From Rhizobium leguminosarum bv. viciae USDA 2370 (lineage in GTDB: Bacteria > Pseudomonadota > Alphaproteobacteria > Rhizobiales > Rhizobiaceae), in contig NZ_MRDL01000059.1 in the NCBI RefSeq assembly GCF_002008365.1, positions 62,001 to 126,000 on the forward strand: DNA of 64,000 bases, in the 5' to 3' direction. The position numbers and the translations under genes were made by a program. Each line of letters opens with the position of its first letter. Position 1 is the first letter of the stretch. This document shows, in pieces, positions 8,754-17,061 of this stretch. The notes under the pieces were generated by a model. It made no database searches and was not told where the DNA came from. It saw only the letters and a list, made by a program, of their open reading frames with translations.

Positions 8754-10409
8754 ATGGGCGATACATACACGGTTGGGCAATATCTAGTCGACAGACTTCG
8801 TGAACTGGGCCTGGGGCACCTGTTTTCCGTAGCGGGCGATTATTCGATCGAATGGGTGAACAGTTATGTCGAGAAAAGCGGTATTCAGGTCATCGAAGAG
8901 GTGAATGAACTGAATGCCGGTTATGCGGCTGACGGCTATGCGAGACTGAAAGGAATTGGTGCGCTTTGCGTTACCTATTCCGCAGGCTCGCTTTGCGCAA
9001 CAAATGCGATCGCCGGATCTTACGTCGAGAAAGTGCCGGTCGTTCTGATCAACGGTGCGCCAAGCATCAAGAAAACGCTCACATTCGAACAAACCGGCTA
9101 CAGTTCGCATCACTTCATCAGCGGGCGGGAAACGGATCTTCAGGTGTTCGAATACATAACGGCCGCTGCCGTCCGCATCGATAGCCCTCATCTTGCGCCT
9201 ATGCTCATAGATTATGCGCTGACGCAGTGCATCACGGAAAGACGTCCGGTCTATATCGAGTTGCTGGAGGATATGGTGGACCTGGAATGCGCGCGCCCGT
9301 CGAATGCATTAAAGGCGGCGCCAGACATATCCGACGAGGGCAGTCTCAATCAGTCGATCACGCAAATCAGCGAAAGATTGCAAAATGCCACCAAACCCCT
9401 GATCTGGATCGGTGTCGAGATCGACCGGTTTGGCCTTCACGACCAGGCGGAACGGCTCATTCGGGACCTCAAAATTCCCTATGTGACCGAGCTTTTGAGC
9501 AAGGCCATCCTATCGGAAGACGATGTCCAATTTGCCGGGGTGTTTGATGGCGAATCGTCGTCACCCTATGTCCAGTCGTTGGTCAAAGACTCCGACTTCG
9601 TATTGGCGCTGGGCGTCTGGTTGACTGATATCAATGATTTGGGTTGGCCTATCGATCTCGATAAAACCGCATTCGCCTCCTGGGATACAGTGAAATATGG
9701 CACGATCTTCAACGCAGAGGTTTCGCTGGCGGATCTCGTCAACGGCTTGATTGACAAGAGGCTGACGTGCAAAGCCCAAAGTCTTCCGGCGAAAACAGCC
9801 CGGCAAGCGCCGGTCGTGAATCCGGCAGGCGAAATTACCTATCAGGGCTTCTACGATTTCATTCAGCAGCAGATCGACGGAAATACTATCGTTGGTGCCG
9901 ACGCGAGTTTGAACTATTTCGGGAGCCTGCTTCTTGAAGTCGGTGCTCGCCGCGGTTTCATCGTACAATCATCCTATTCGGCGATCGGGTATATCGGCCC
10001 GGCCGCGACCGGCGTTTCGCTGGCGAAGCAAGATAAACAGAGGCTACTGGTCTTTGCGGGGGATGGCGGGTTTCAGATGACCGCTCAATGCCTCTCGACA
10101 CAAACCCGCTTCAATCTCAACCCGATCATCTTCGTGATGGACAACGGCATCTATGGCGTGGAGCAATGGCTTGCCGATGCATCGGTTTTCCATGGCAACA
10201 AGCCGTTCTACAACTCATGCATCCTGCACCGATGGAATTACAGCAAGTTGGCAGAGGTTTTTGGCTGCCAAGGCTGGAAGGTGGACACCTATGGCGAACT
10301 GGCGGAAGCCATAAATGGCGCCAAAGAAAACCTGAACAGTCCGTCCATCATCCAGGTCGTCGTGCCTCAGCGGTCGATCCCCGATAATGCGAACTGGAAA
10401 GCAAGCTAG
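8754..10409 (+). CDS. ThDP-dependent 2-oxo acid decarboxylase (pyruvate/indolepyruvate decarboxylase family)
   Basis: 551 residues, the normal length for this family. Residues equivalent to the pyruvate decarboxylase catalytic set are present: Asp29 in VAGDY, Glu52 in NELNAGYAADGYAR, and the His-His pair at 119-120 (YSSHHFISG). The C-terminal ThDP/Mg site reads VFAGDGGFQMTAQ through VMDNGIYGVEQ. These residues together argue for non-oxidative decarboxylation of a 2-oxo acid to an aldehyde, not for an acetolactate synthase. The substrate could be pyruvate, phenylpyruvate, indolepyruvate or a sugar-derived keto acid. GGGGAGCC lies just upstream of the start. It is paired with the MBL-fold gene upstream. 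Confidence 0.85.
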   Translation: MGDTYTVGQYLVDRLRELGLGHLFSVAGDYSIEWVNSYVEKSGIQVIEEVNELNAGYAADGYARLKGIGALCVTYSAGSLCATNAIAGSYVEKVPVVLINGAPSIKKTLTFEQTGYSSHHFISGRETDLQVFEYITAAAVRIDSPHLAPMLIDYALTQCITERRPVYIELLEDMVDLECARPSNALKAAPDISDEGSLNQSITQISERLQNATKPLIWIGVEIDRFGLHDQAERLIRDLKIPYVTELLSKAILSEDDVQFAGVFDGESSSPYVQSLVKDSDFVLALGVWLTDINDLGWPIDLDKTAFASWDTVKYGTIFNAEVSLADLVNGLIDKRLTCKAQSLPAKTARQAPVVNPAGEITYQGFYDFIQQQIDGNTIVGADASLNYFGSLLLEVGARRGFIVQSSYSAIGYIGPAATGVSLAKQDKQRLLVFAGDGGFQMTAQCLSTQTRFNLNPIIFVMDNGIYGVEQWLADASVFHGNKPFYNSCILHRWNYSKLAEVFGCQGWKVDTYGELAEAINGAKENLNSPSIIQVVVPQRSIPDNANWKAS

Positions 10410-10424
10410 AGCTGTTCAGCTTTT

Positions 10425-10460
10425 GGCGGAAGCGCGGAACCGCCCTAGCCTTTTGTTTTT
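10425..10460. terminator. Intrinsic terminator after the ThDP enzyme gene
   Basis: GGCGG at 10425-10429 pairs with CCGCC at 10440-10444 across a 10-base loop. TTTTGTTTTT follows at 10451-10460. It lies 16 bases after the stop of the plus-strand ThDP gene and before the end of the convergent aldolase gene. Confidence 0.55.
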
Positions 10461-10570
10461 ACGCAATTCCGGACGAAAAACCGCTTCACGCTTTTCCTGG
10501 AATTGCTTTAGACCATGTCGCGCGAAACCGTGCAGCAGATGCCTCAGAAAAGGTGGCCCAGTTCCGCCTG

Positions 10571-11272
10571 CTATCGCGCGAGCGTCTGCCTGATGCCGGC
10601 AATCCCGCGGCGCAGGAAGGGATCGGTGTGGATGTAGAAGAACTGAACACCCTTCTGCAGCCAATGAGGCAGTTCATCGGTGGTAACAAGCGTGCCTGCA
10701 ACCCTGCCTGCATCGCGGATCTTGTCGACGGCGACCGAGACCTTGTCCATGACCACTTCGGGACGCGGCTCGCCGAAGGGCGGAGCCGGCGGATAGCCCA
10801 TATTCTGCGAGAGATCGCCAGGCCCGATGAAGAAGACGTCGATGCCGTCGACCTCCAGCATCTCGTCGAGATTGTCGATGGCATCCACCGTCTCGATCAT
10901 CGCCACCACCAGGCGTTTGTCGAAGTCGGACGGAAGAGCGTAACGGACGGCATCGACGATGGCGCGAGCCTGCTCCGCCGTGTCCACCATCGGGACCATG
11001 ATGCCGTCAGCGCCCGCATTGAGATACCTGATGAGGATCGGGCGTTCGTGCGAATGCGGCCTAACGATCGCCGCTCCGCCGACAGAACGGACAATCTGTG
11101 CAGTCATGCGCACATCGTCGAAGCTCCAGGTTCCGTGTTCGCAGTCGACGAAGACGGAATCGGCGCCGAGTTCCACCAGCCGGGCTGCCAGGCCCGACGA
11201 GGAGTGGTGCGGCGTATACATGGTGACTGCCTCGCCGGCCACCAGCCGGGCGCGCAATTTGGCTCCGTTCAT
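10571..11272 (-). CDS. HpcH/HpaI-type class II aldolase
   Basis: 233 residues from ATG at 11272, chosen because GGGAGG lies just upstream on the minus strand; the frame stays open further but has no comparable signal. The family stations are present: FVDCEHGTWSFDDVR (catalytic-site region), GADGIMVPMVDTAEQAR, VVAMIETVDAIDNLDEM (metal-binding Glu) and DVFFIGPGDLSQNMGYP (metal-binding Asp). Such enzymes cleave or form 4-hydroxy-2-oxo acids to give pyruvate plus an aldehyde. It is the last gene of the hyuA-hyuB-SDR-aldolase operon, 16 bases after the SDR, and may cleave the keto acid made by the preceding steps. Confidence 0.85.
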   Translation of the reverse strand: MNGAKLRARLVAGEAVTMYTPHHSSSGLAARLVELGADSVFVDCEHGTWSFDDVRMTAQIVRSVGGAAIVRPHSHERPILIRYLNAGADGIMVPMVDTAEQARAIVDAVRYALPSDFDKRLVVAMIETVDAIDNLDEMLEVDGIDVFFIGPGDLSQNMGYPPAPPFGEPRPEVVMDKVSVAVDKIRDAGRVAGTLVTTDELPHWLQKGVQFFYIHTDPFLRRGIAGIRQTLAR

Positions 11273-11288
11273 CAAGGTCCTCCCAATT

Positions 11289-12092
11289 CTATTTTTTCGG
11301 CATATCCGGCGTATCGGCCGGCGCTCCGACCCAACGCGCAATTTCGATATCCGCTGACGTGTCCCGCATGAATGTCGGGCAGATGTGAAGCTCGGGGATC
11401 ACGGCGCTCTTGTTCAGGCTGGCGCAGAGGACGATCGCACGGGCGACGTCATGAGGATCCATCATGACGGCACGTTCCTCCTCCAGAGGAGGCCGCGCGC
11501 GATTGTCCATGATCGGCGTATTCGTCTCGCCGGGCAGGATCGTCGTCGCCCGGATCCCCTGATTGCGATAGGTGTTGTGCAGGAAGGTCATGAAGTTTTT
11601 CACGCCGGCCTTGGCCGCACCATAGGCCGCGCCACCGAGCAGGTTGGGGTTGATCACCGCGAGTGAAGAGACCGTAATGATCGTTCCCTCACCGCTCGCG
11701 ATCATGTCCGGAAGGACCGCCTGGGTCAGGTTGAAGACGGCGGTCAGATTGATGTTAAGGGTGGAGGCCCACTCAGCCTCGCTCAAGAAACGCGCGTTCA
11801 GCACCTTGCTTGCGCTGCCGGCATTGTTCACCAGGATGTCGACGGGTCCGACGCTCTCCTTGATCCACGTCACGGCCGCAAAGATCTCTTCACGCGTCTC
11901 GATATCGAGCGCACGCGCGACGGCCTTGCCATGAGCCTCTTCGATCAAGGCCGCCACCTCGCGCAGCGGTTCGATCCGCCGCCCGGTCAGCACGACGGTG
12001 GCGCCGTCCTTTGCCAGCAGCAGGGCGGTCTCGCGACCGATGCCGGAGCCGGCTCCTGTTACCAGAGCGATTTTTCCTTGAAGAAGTCCCAT
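11289..12092 (-). CDS. Short-chain dehydrogenase/reductase
   Basis: 267 residues starting MGLLQGKIALVTGAGSGIG. The nucleotide motif TGAGSGIG, NNAG (in ILVNNAG), catalytic Ser in ITVSSLA and the Tyr/Lys pair in YGAAKAG are all in place. A much longer open frame runs upstream but overlaps hyuB out of frame, so the start beside the NAD-binding strand is taken. It lies 8 bases after the hyuB stop. The substrate is presumably a hydroxy or keto intermediate of the same pathway. Confidence 0.85.
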   Translation of the reverse strand: MGLLQGKIALVTGAGSGIGRETALLLAKDGATVVLTGRRIEPLREVAALIEEAHGKAVARALDIETREEIFAAVTWIKESVGPVDILVNNAGSASKVLNARFLSEAEWASTLNINLTAVFNLTQAVLPDMIASGEGTIITVSSLAVINPNLLGGAAYGAAKAGVKNFMTFLHNTYRNQGIRATTILPGETNTPIMDNRARPPLEEERAVMMDPHDVARAIVLCASLNKSAVIPELHICPTFMRDTSADIEIARWVGAPADTPDMPKK

Positions 12093-12100
12093 GGTTTCCC

Positions 12101-13777
12101 CTATTCGGCCGCAGCAGCGATCGGGCCAGAATAGCCGTAAATTTCCTTCGCAGCCTTCGCCGTGATCAGGTTTTCGGAAAGATCCTGCTCGATGAGTGCA
12201 GACGAACGATCGCTCGCAGGTCCCCAACCGCCGCCGCCAGGCGTCTCTACCTCGAGGCGCTGGCCCGTCTTCAGGACCACCTTGCCCTTCGGGAACTGGG
12301 GCTTGCCGTCCTTCATGACCTTTCCTGCCGATCCGCTCTGCCCTTCGACGACGCCGAAGCAGGGATGGCGGACACGCTCGGAAGCGAGATAGATGTTCAT
12401 CGGGCTCTTGCCGAGGTTGCGGAGCACGACTCGCTGGCCGAGACCGCCGCGATGCTTGCCTGCTCCACCCGAGTCCGCGATCAGTTCCTTCCGCTCCGTC
12501 AGCACGGGCACGGCAACCTCGAACATCTCGATGGCCGTTACCTTGCAGTTCGAGGGGAAGCTCAGCGTGTCCAGACCATCGAGCTCTGCGCGCGCGCCCT
12601 GCCCGCCGTGGAAATTCTGGACGGAGCCATATTGCGTGCCGTCGTTGCGCTGACCGACGCAATTGGCGGCCCAGATCGGCGCGCCGCCGCTGTCGCCCAT
12701 AACCTTCTCGGGCACGACGCCTTCGAGCGCCTTGAAGATCAGCGAAGGAATGACGTGCCCGATCAGGTTCCGCGAATTGCCCGCCGTCCAGTGCTGCGGA
12801 TTGAGGATGCAGCCGAGCGGAGCCTCGTCGGTGATCGGGACGATGCAGCCCTCGTTATTCGGGGTCTCAGGGTCGAGCAGGCATTTCAGAGCATAGACCG
12901 AATGGGCATAGCGATAGTTCGTCCGGCAGTTGATCGAGTGCAGAACCTGATCGGAGGTGCCGGTGTAATCGACATGGATCGAGTCGTCCTTGATGATCAC
13001 CGAAGCCTTCAGCGTCACGTCGACATCGTAACCATCAAGCAGAACCTCGGCTGCGTAGCTGCCGTTCGGCCATTCCCGGATCGCCTTGCGGGTCTGCGCT
13101 TCGGAGCGGGAATGGATGGCGGTCGCCAGGCCCTCGACGTCGTCGAGACCGTATTCATCCAGGAATTTGACGAGTTCGCGGCCCATGACGTTGTTGGCAG
13201 CGATCATCGACTCGAGATCGCCGCGTACTTCGGTCGGAAGGCGTACCGACGCTTCGATGATGTCGAAGACGTCCTGGTTCGGAACGCCGGCCTTCAGCAG
13301 CTTGATAATCGGGAAGCGGATGCCCTCTTCGTAGATGTCGCTCGCTTCGGAATGCAAAGGGGCGCCGCCGATATCGGGAAGATGAGCGATGGACCCGGCA
13401 TAGGCGACGACCTTGCCGTTCTTGAAGATCGGCGTGATCATCGTGACATCGGGAAGATGACCGGTGCCGATTTCCGGATCGTTGGTCGCCAGCACGTCGC
13501 CCTCTTCGAGCTTGTCTGCCGGGAACTTCGGCAGGAAATAGTTCTGGGCCGCCGCCGGGAGCGAGGTGATGAAGACCGGGATCGACCAGGTGCATTGCGC
13601 CAGCGCCCGTCCCTTGTTGTCCAGGAGGACGGTCACGTAGTCGTGGTTCTCGCGGACGATCGGCGAGAATGCCGTCTTGCCGAGGACGTTGTCGGCCTGG
13701 TCCGCGATGAAGATCAGACGGTTCCACATGACCTGAAGGTTGATCGGGTCGTTGAAATCGGTGGCGGGTTTCGACAT
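12101..13777 (-). CDS. hyuB: Hydantoinase/oxoprolinase B-type subunit
   Basis: 558 residues, full-length for the HyuB family. Recognisable blocks are NRLIFIADQAD near the N-terminus, ATNDPEIGTGHLPDV, AHLPDIGGAPLHSEASDIYEEG, the DYTGTSDQ segment, and a Gly-rich tail (GGAGKHRGGLGQ and ETPGGGGWGP). HyuB pairs with HyuA in ATP-dependent hydrolysis of cyclic amides (N-methylhydantoinase, 5-oxoprolinase) or in related ATP-dependent carboxylases such as acetophenone and acetone carboxylase. It sits 11 bases after hyuA. The hydrolase or carboxylase choice cannot be made from the sequence alone. Confidence 0.88.
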   Translation of the reverse strand: MSKPATDFNDPINLQVMWNRLIFIADQADNVLGKTAFSPIVRENHDYVTVLLDNKGRALAQCTWSIPVFITSLPAAAQNYFLPKFPADKLEEGDVLATNDPEIGTGHLPDVTMITPIFKNGKVVAYAGSIAHLPDIGGAPLHSEASDIYEEGIRFPIIKLLKAGVPNQDVFDIIEASVRLPTEVRGDLESMIAANNVMGRELVKFLDEYGLDDVEGLATAIHSRSEAQTRKAIREWPNGSYAAEVLLDGYDVDVTLKASVIIKDDSIHVDYTGTSDQVLHSINCRTNYRYAHSVYALKCLLDPETPNNEGCIVPITDEAPLGCILNPQHWTAGNSRNLIGHVIPSLIFKALEGVVPEKVMGDSGGAPIWAANCVGQRNDGTQYGSVQNFHGGQGARAELDGLDTLSFPSNCKVTAIEMFEVAVPVLTERKELIADSGGAGKHRGGLGQRVVLRNLGKSPMNIYLASERVRHPCFGVVEGQSGSAGKVMKDGKPQFPKGKVVLKTGQRLEVETPGGGGWGPASDRSSALIEQDLSENLITAKAAKEIYGYSGPIAAAAE

Positions 13778-13788
13778 CTGAGTACCCC

Positions 13789-15852
13789 TTAGTGAATGTT
13801 GATCACGAGGTTGCCATGGGCATCCACATGGAAGACGCCGCTTGGGCCGACGACAGCAGTTGATTCCCGCTGCTCGACGATTGCCGGGCCCTTGACCTCT
13901 TTACCCACAGGAAGCTTGTAGTGGTCGTAGACCGCAGTCTCGACAACGCTGCCGATCTCCTGGAAATAGACCTTGCGGCTGCCCTTCTTCGCGTCGGCAA
14001 CGACGGTCTCGTGCGGGCGCGTGACCTGATCCTTTTCGCCGCCGGCGCGTAGGCGCCAGGTGATGACCTCCAGCGGAGCGGCAACGGTACGGCCAAACAG
14101 TTCGCGGTATAGCTTGAAGAAATTGCCGCGGAGCTCACTGAGGAATTCCTCCTTCGGCAGGGTCCGGTCAGGCAGAACCACGGTGATTTCATGGCCCTGG
14201 CCGACGTGGCGCATGTCGACGGTGTAGCGGTTGCTGATCGTATCCTTCGGAACGCCCGCTGCCGACACGACTTCGGCGCCCTGGGCCGAAAGCTCGTCCA
14301 GCAGCCGGTTCATGGCATCCATATTCCAGGCGTCGAGTGCCATCGGATGACTTGCGGAAAGATCGACTGCCACCGGAGCGATCAACAGGCCGATCGCCGA
14401 GCTCACGCCTGCACCGGTCGGGCAGATGATGCGGGAAATGCCGAGCTTGCGGGCGATGCCATAGGCGTGGACCGGACCGGCGCCGCCGAACGCGACCATG
14501 GGCAGCGACCGGGGATCGACGCCGAGATCGGTCGCATGCATGGCGGCCGCCTTGCTCATGGATTCGTTGACGAGGTCATGGATGCCCCATGCGCAGCGCT
14601 CGACCGAAACCTCGAGCGAGTCGGCAAGTTTGGCCATCGCTTCGTGGGCGGCTTCCTTGGACACTTTGAACGAGCCGCCAACGAAGGATTCGGTGCCCAT
14701 GTATCCGAGCAGGATGTCGGCATCCGTGACGGTCGGCTGGGTGCCGCCGCGCTGGTAGGCCGCCGGTCCGGGCATGGCGCCCGCGGAGTGCGGGCCGACG
14801 TCGAGCAGGCCGAGAGGGTTTTTGGCGGCGATCGAACCGCCGCCCGCGCCGATCTCGATCATCTGGATCGACTGGATCTTCAGCGGGAAACCGGACCCCT
14901 TGCGGAAGCGCTGATAATGGGCGACCTCGAGATCGGTGCCGACATTCGGCTCACCGTCCGGGATCAGGCAGAGCTTCGCGGTCGTGCCACCCATATCGAA
15001 GGACAAGACGCTCGCCTCGCCCGCCGTGCGGCCGAACTCGGCAGCGGCCACGGCACCCGCCGCCGGGCCCGACTCGATGAGGCGTACCGGCAGTTCTGCA
15101 GCACGCCGGCTCGGCACCAGCCCGCCCGAGGACGTCATCCAGAGGACCTGGCGATCGATGCGCTTTGCCGCGAACTCACGCTGCAGATGCGCGACGTGGC
15201 CGGCCATCTGCGGCCGGGTATAGGCGTTGACAACAGTCGTCGAGGCGCGATCGAACTCGCGCATCTCAGGGCAGACTTCGGAGGAGAGCGAGACGAAGAT
15301 ATCGGGGTCTTCTTCGCGCAGCAGCGCCGCGACGCGTTGCTCGTGCTGCGGATATTTGTAGGCGTGGAGAAGGCAGACGGCGACGGAGCGGATGCCCTTC
15401 TCCTTCAGGCGTCCGGCGATTTGGCGCACCGTCTCTTCCTCGAGCTCGGTCATGACGGAACCGTCGGCTGCGATACGCTCCTTGGCGCCGAAGCTGTTTG
15501 CACGGGTAACCAGCGGGTCGGGATATTTGATGTTCAGGTCGTAGAGGTCGTAGCGTCCTTCGTTGCGGATACGCAGCATGTCCTGAAAGCCGTCGGTGGT
15601 GACGAAGCCCGTCTCGACGCCCTTGCGCTCGAGGACCGCGTTGGTGACGACGGTGGTGGCGCCCAGCACCTGAAGGTTCTCGATGGCGATGTTGCCGGCG
15701 AATTTTTCCAGCAATTCGGACACACCCTGTACGACTGCTTCCGCCGGGTTCTTCGGCGTGCTCAGGACCTTGTGAAGGTGAAGGTCGCCCTTGTCGTCCA
15801 GGAGCGCGAAGTCGGTAAAGGTACCGCCCGTGTCGAAAGCCAGTTTTGCCAT
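13789..15852 (-). CDS. hyuA: Hydantoinase/oxoprolinase A-type ATPase subunit
   Basis: 687 residues. The ASKHA-type ATP site shows DTGGTFTDFALL at 7-18 and SFDMGGTTAKLCL mid-protein. MIEIGAGGGSIA and VAFGGAGPVHAYG are further family blocks. It should activate the substrate by ATP-dependent phosphorylation for the HyuB partner. It is first in the operon hyuA-hyuB-SDR-aldolase. About 100 bases upstream lies a conserved element also found before livK, and the LysR gene is just beyond it, so LysR control is likely. It is not a 1200-residue fused 5-oxoprolinase; the two subunits are separate. Confidence 0.88.
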   Translation of the reverse strand: MAKLAFDTGGTFTDFALLDDKGDLHLHKVLSTPKNPAEAVVQGVSELLEKFAGNIAIENLQVLGATTVVTNAVLERKGVETGFVTTDGFQDMLRIRNEGRYDLYDLNIKYPDPLVTRANSFGAKERIAADGSVMTELEEETVRQIAGRLKEKGIRSVAVCLLHAYKYPQHEQRVAALLREEDPDIFVSLSSEVCPEMREFDRASTTVVNAYTRPQMAGHVAHLQREFAAKRIDRQVLWMTSSGGLVPSRRAAELPVRLIESGPAAGAVAAAEFGRTAGEASVLSFDMGGTTAKLCLIPDGEPNVGTDLEVAHYQRFRKGSGFPLKIQSIQMIEIGAGGGSIAAKNPLGLLDVGPHSAGAMPGPAAYQRGGTQPTVTDADILLGYMGTESFVGGSFKVSKEAAHEAMAKLADSLEVSVERCAWGIHDLVNESMSKAAAMHATDLGVDPRSLPMVAFGGAGPVHAYGIARKLGISRIICPTGAGVSSAIGLLIAPVAVDLSASHPMALDAWNMDAMNRLLDELSAQGAEVVSAAGVPKDTISNRYTVDMRHVGQGHEITVVLPDRTLPKEEFLSELRGNFFKLYRELFGRTVAAPLEVITWRLRAGGEKDQVTRPHETVVADAKKGSRKVYFQEIGSVVETAVYDHYKLPVGKEVKGPAIVEQRESTAVVGPSGVFHVDAHGNLVINIH

Positions 15853-15950
15853 TTTGTCCTCGAAGAGACTGTTCGGCGCGGCAGGCGCCGCTATGCGGAT
15901 CCGATGCCCGGACCCGGTGTCTGCTTGGAGGTTAGGGGAATGCCCGGCGC

Positions 15951-16003
15951 GTTGGCTAACACAACTACAGTCTGCCGCTATAGGGTTTGCTTATGGCGGA
16001 TCG
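15951..16003. promoter_or_regulatory. Conserved element E1 upstream of hyuA (LysR-type dyad)
   Basis: This stretch aligns with 23060-23112 upstream of livK: 41 of the first 50 bases are identical, including the block TCTGCCGCTATAG. Inside it lies the dyad CGCTATA-N9-TATGGCG (15976-15998), one mismatch from perfect, and AT-rich half-sites that suit a LysR-type T-N11-A box. It lies about 100 bases before the hyuA start and just after the lysR gene. Confidence 0.65.
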
Positions 16004-16045
16004 GAGATGTGCCGTCAGACTGCCGTTGCGAGGATCGGCCGCCGG

Positions 16046-16984
16046 CTAGGCCGGCCTGATTCCGGGATGGTGACTGCTCATGAGCTTGCCCACGACATCG
16101 AGGAGAACCGACCGTGCAGCGATGGCAGGTTCCGACAAGGGAAGATGATCGGCGACGCAGAGCGACACGGTCGCGTCGATCACCGGCTTCGTCAGCGCCC
16201 TCACCTGTGCGCCTGAAAAGATCGCCGTCTCCGTGACCACCGAAGCCGGGAGAATGGTCGATCCAAGCCCATCGAGGACCGCCGCGCTGAGAGCCGGAAC
16301 GGATTCGATTTCCGAGACGACATCAGGCGTGGCCCGAGCTCTCGCCAGGGCGTCGTCGATCAGCCGCCGGAGCAGATGTGCCTTGCTGGGAAGAAGCAGC
16401 GGGATGTCCTGGAGGGCAGAGAGGGGAAGCGGCGCGTTGCTATCCCCAGGGAGTTGGATGCCCGGCGGCGAGACGAGGAACATTTCCTCGCGGAACAATG
16501 GCTGCAGGGTGACGCCCTTGATCGGGGCGGCGGCATAGATCAGCGCCATATCCATCTTACCTGTCATGATCAGTTCGCTCAGGATCTGGCCGAAACTGTC
16601 ATTGATGTGGACGACGATATGGGGATGCCTGGCTTTCATTTCCTTCAGGATCGGCAGCGACAAGGCGCTTGACGAGGAATAGGTCGCAAGCCCGATCGAG
16701 ACGCGGCCCGCCACCGACTTGGCGGCCTGATCGATGTCGACCTGCGCCTGCTCGATCTGCTTCAACATCAATTGCGCATGCCGATAGAGGATGAGCCCCG
16801 CTTCCGTCGGCGTAATGCCGACATTGCTGCGGATGAGAAGCTTGTGCTTGAAGTGCGCCTCCAGAGCGGCAATCTGCTGCGACAGCGCCGGCTGGGCCGT
16901 CCGCAGAAGGCTTGCCGCTCGCGATACGCTGCCCGTATCGACGATCTTTACGAAGCTCTTCAATTTTCGGAAATCGACGCTCAT
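16046..16984 (-). CDS. LysR-family regulator (Nac/Cbl-like)
   Basis: 312 residues from ATG 16984; an in-frame GTG six bases upstream (16990) is an alternative. The N-terminal winged HTH reads FRKLKSFVKIVDTGSVSRAA, then LLRTAQPALSQQIAALE, as in LysR proteins of the nitrogen-assimilation-control type. The C-terminal substrate domain (from about residue 93) follows. The gene is in line with, not divergent from, hyuA and lies between the aminotransferase and hyuA. Its likely targets are the two matching elements upstream of hyuA and livK. The inducer is probably a substrate or intermediate of the Hyu pathway. Confidence 0.85.
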   Translation of the reverse strand: MSVDFRKLKSFVKIVDTGSVSRAASLLRTAQPALSQQIAALEAHFKHKLLIRSNVGITPTEAGLILYRHAQLMLKQIEQAQVDIDQAAKSVAGRVSIGLATYSSSSALSLPILKEMKARHPHIVVHINDSFGQILSELIMTGKMDMALIYAAAPIKGVTLQPLFREEMFLVSPPGIQLPGDSNAPLPLSALQDIPLLLPSKAHLLRRLIDDALARARATPDVVSEIESVPALSAAVLDGLGSTILPASVVTETAIFSGAQVRALTKPVIDATVSLCVADHLPLSEPAIAARSVLLDVVGKLMSSHHPGIRPA

Positions 16985-17061
16985 GGCCACCGGCTTCTTG
17001 TTTCACGAGAAAACGTAAAGCCTGCGGCCGGAGGGACGCAAGTCCCACCGGCCTTTTGCGG

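Noticed and set aside
12011..16059. Two very long forward frames (593 and 622 codons) opposite hyuB and hyuA
   Set aside because: They have no domain features, and the minus-strand genes have complete HyuA/HyuB motifs and operon spacing.
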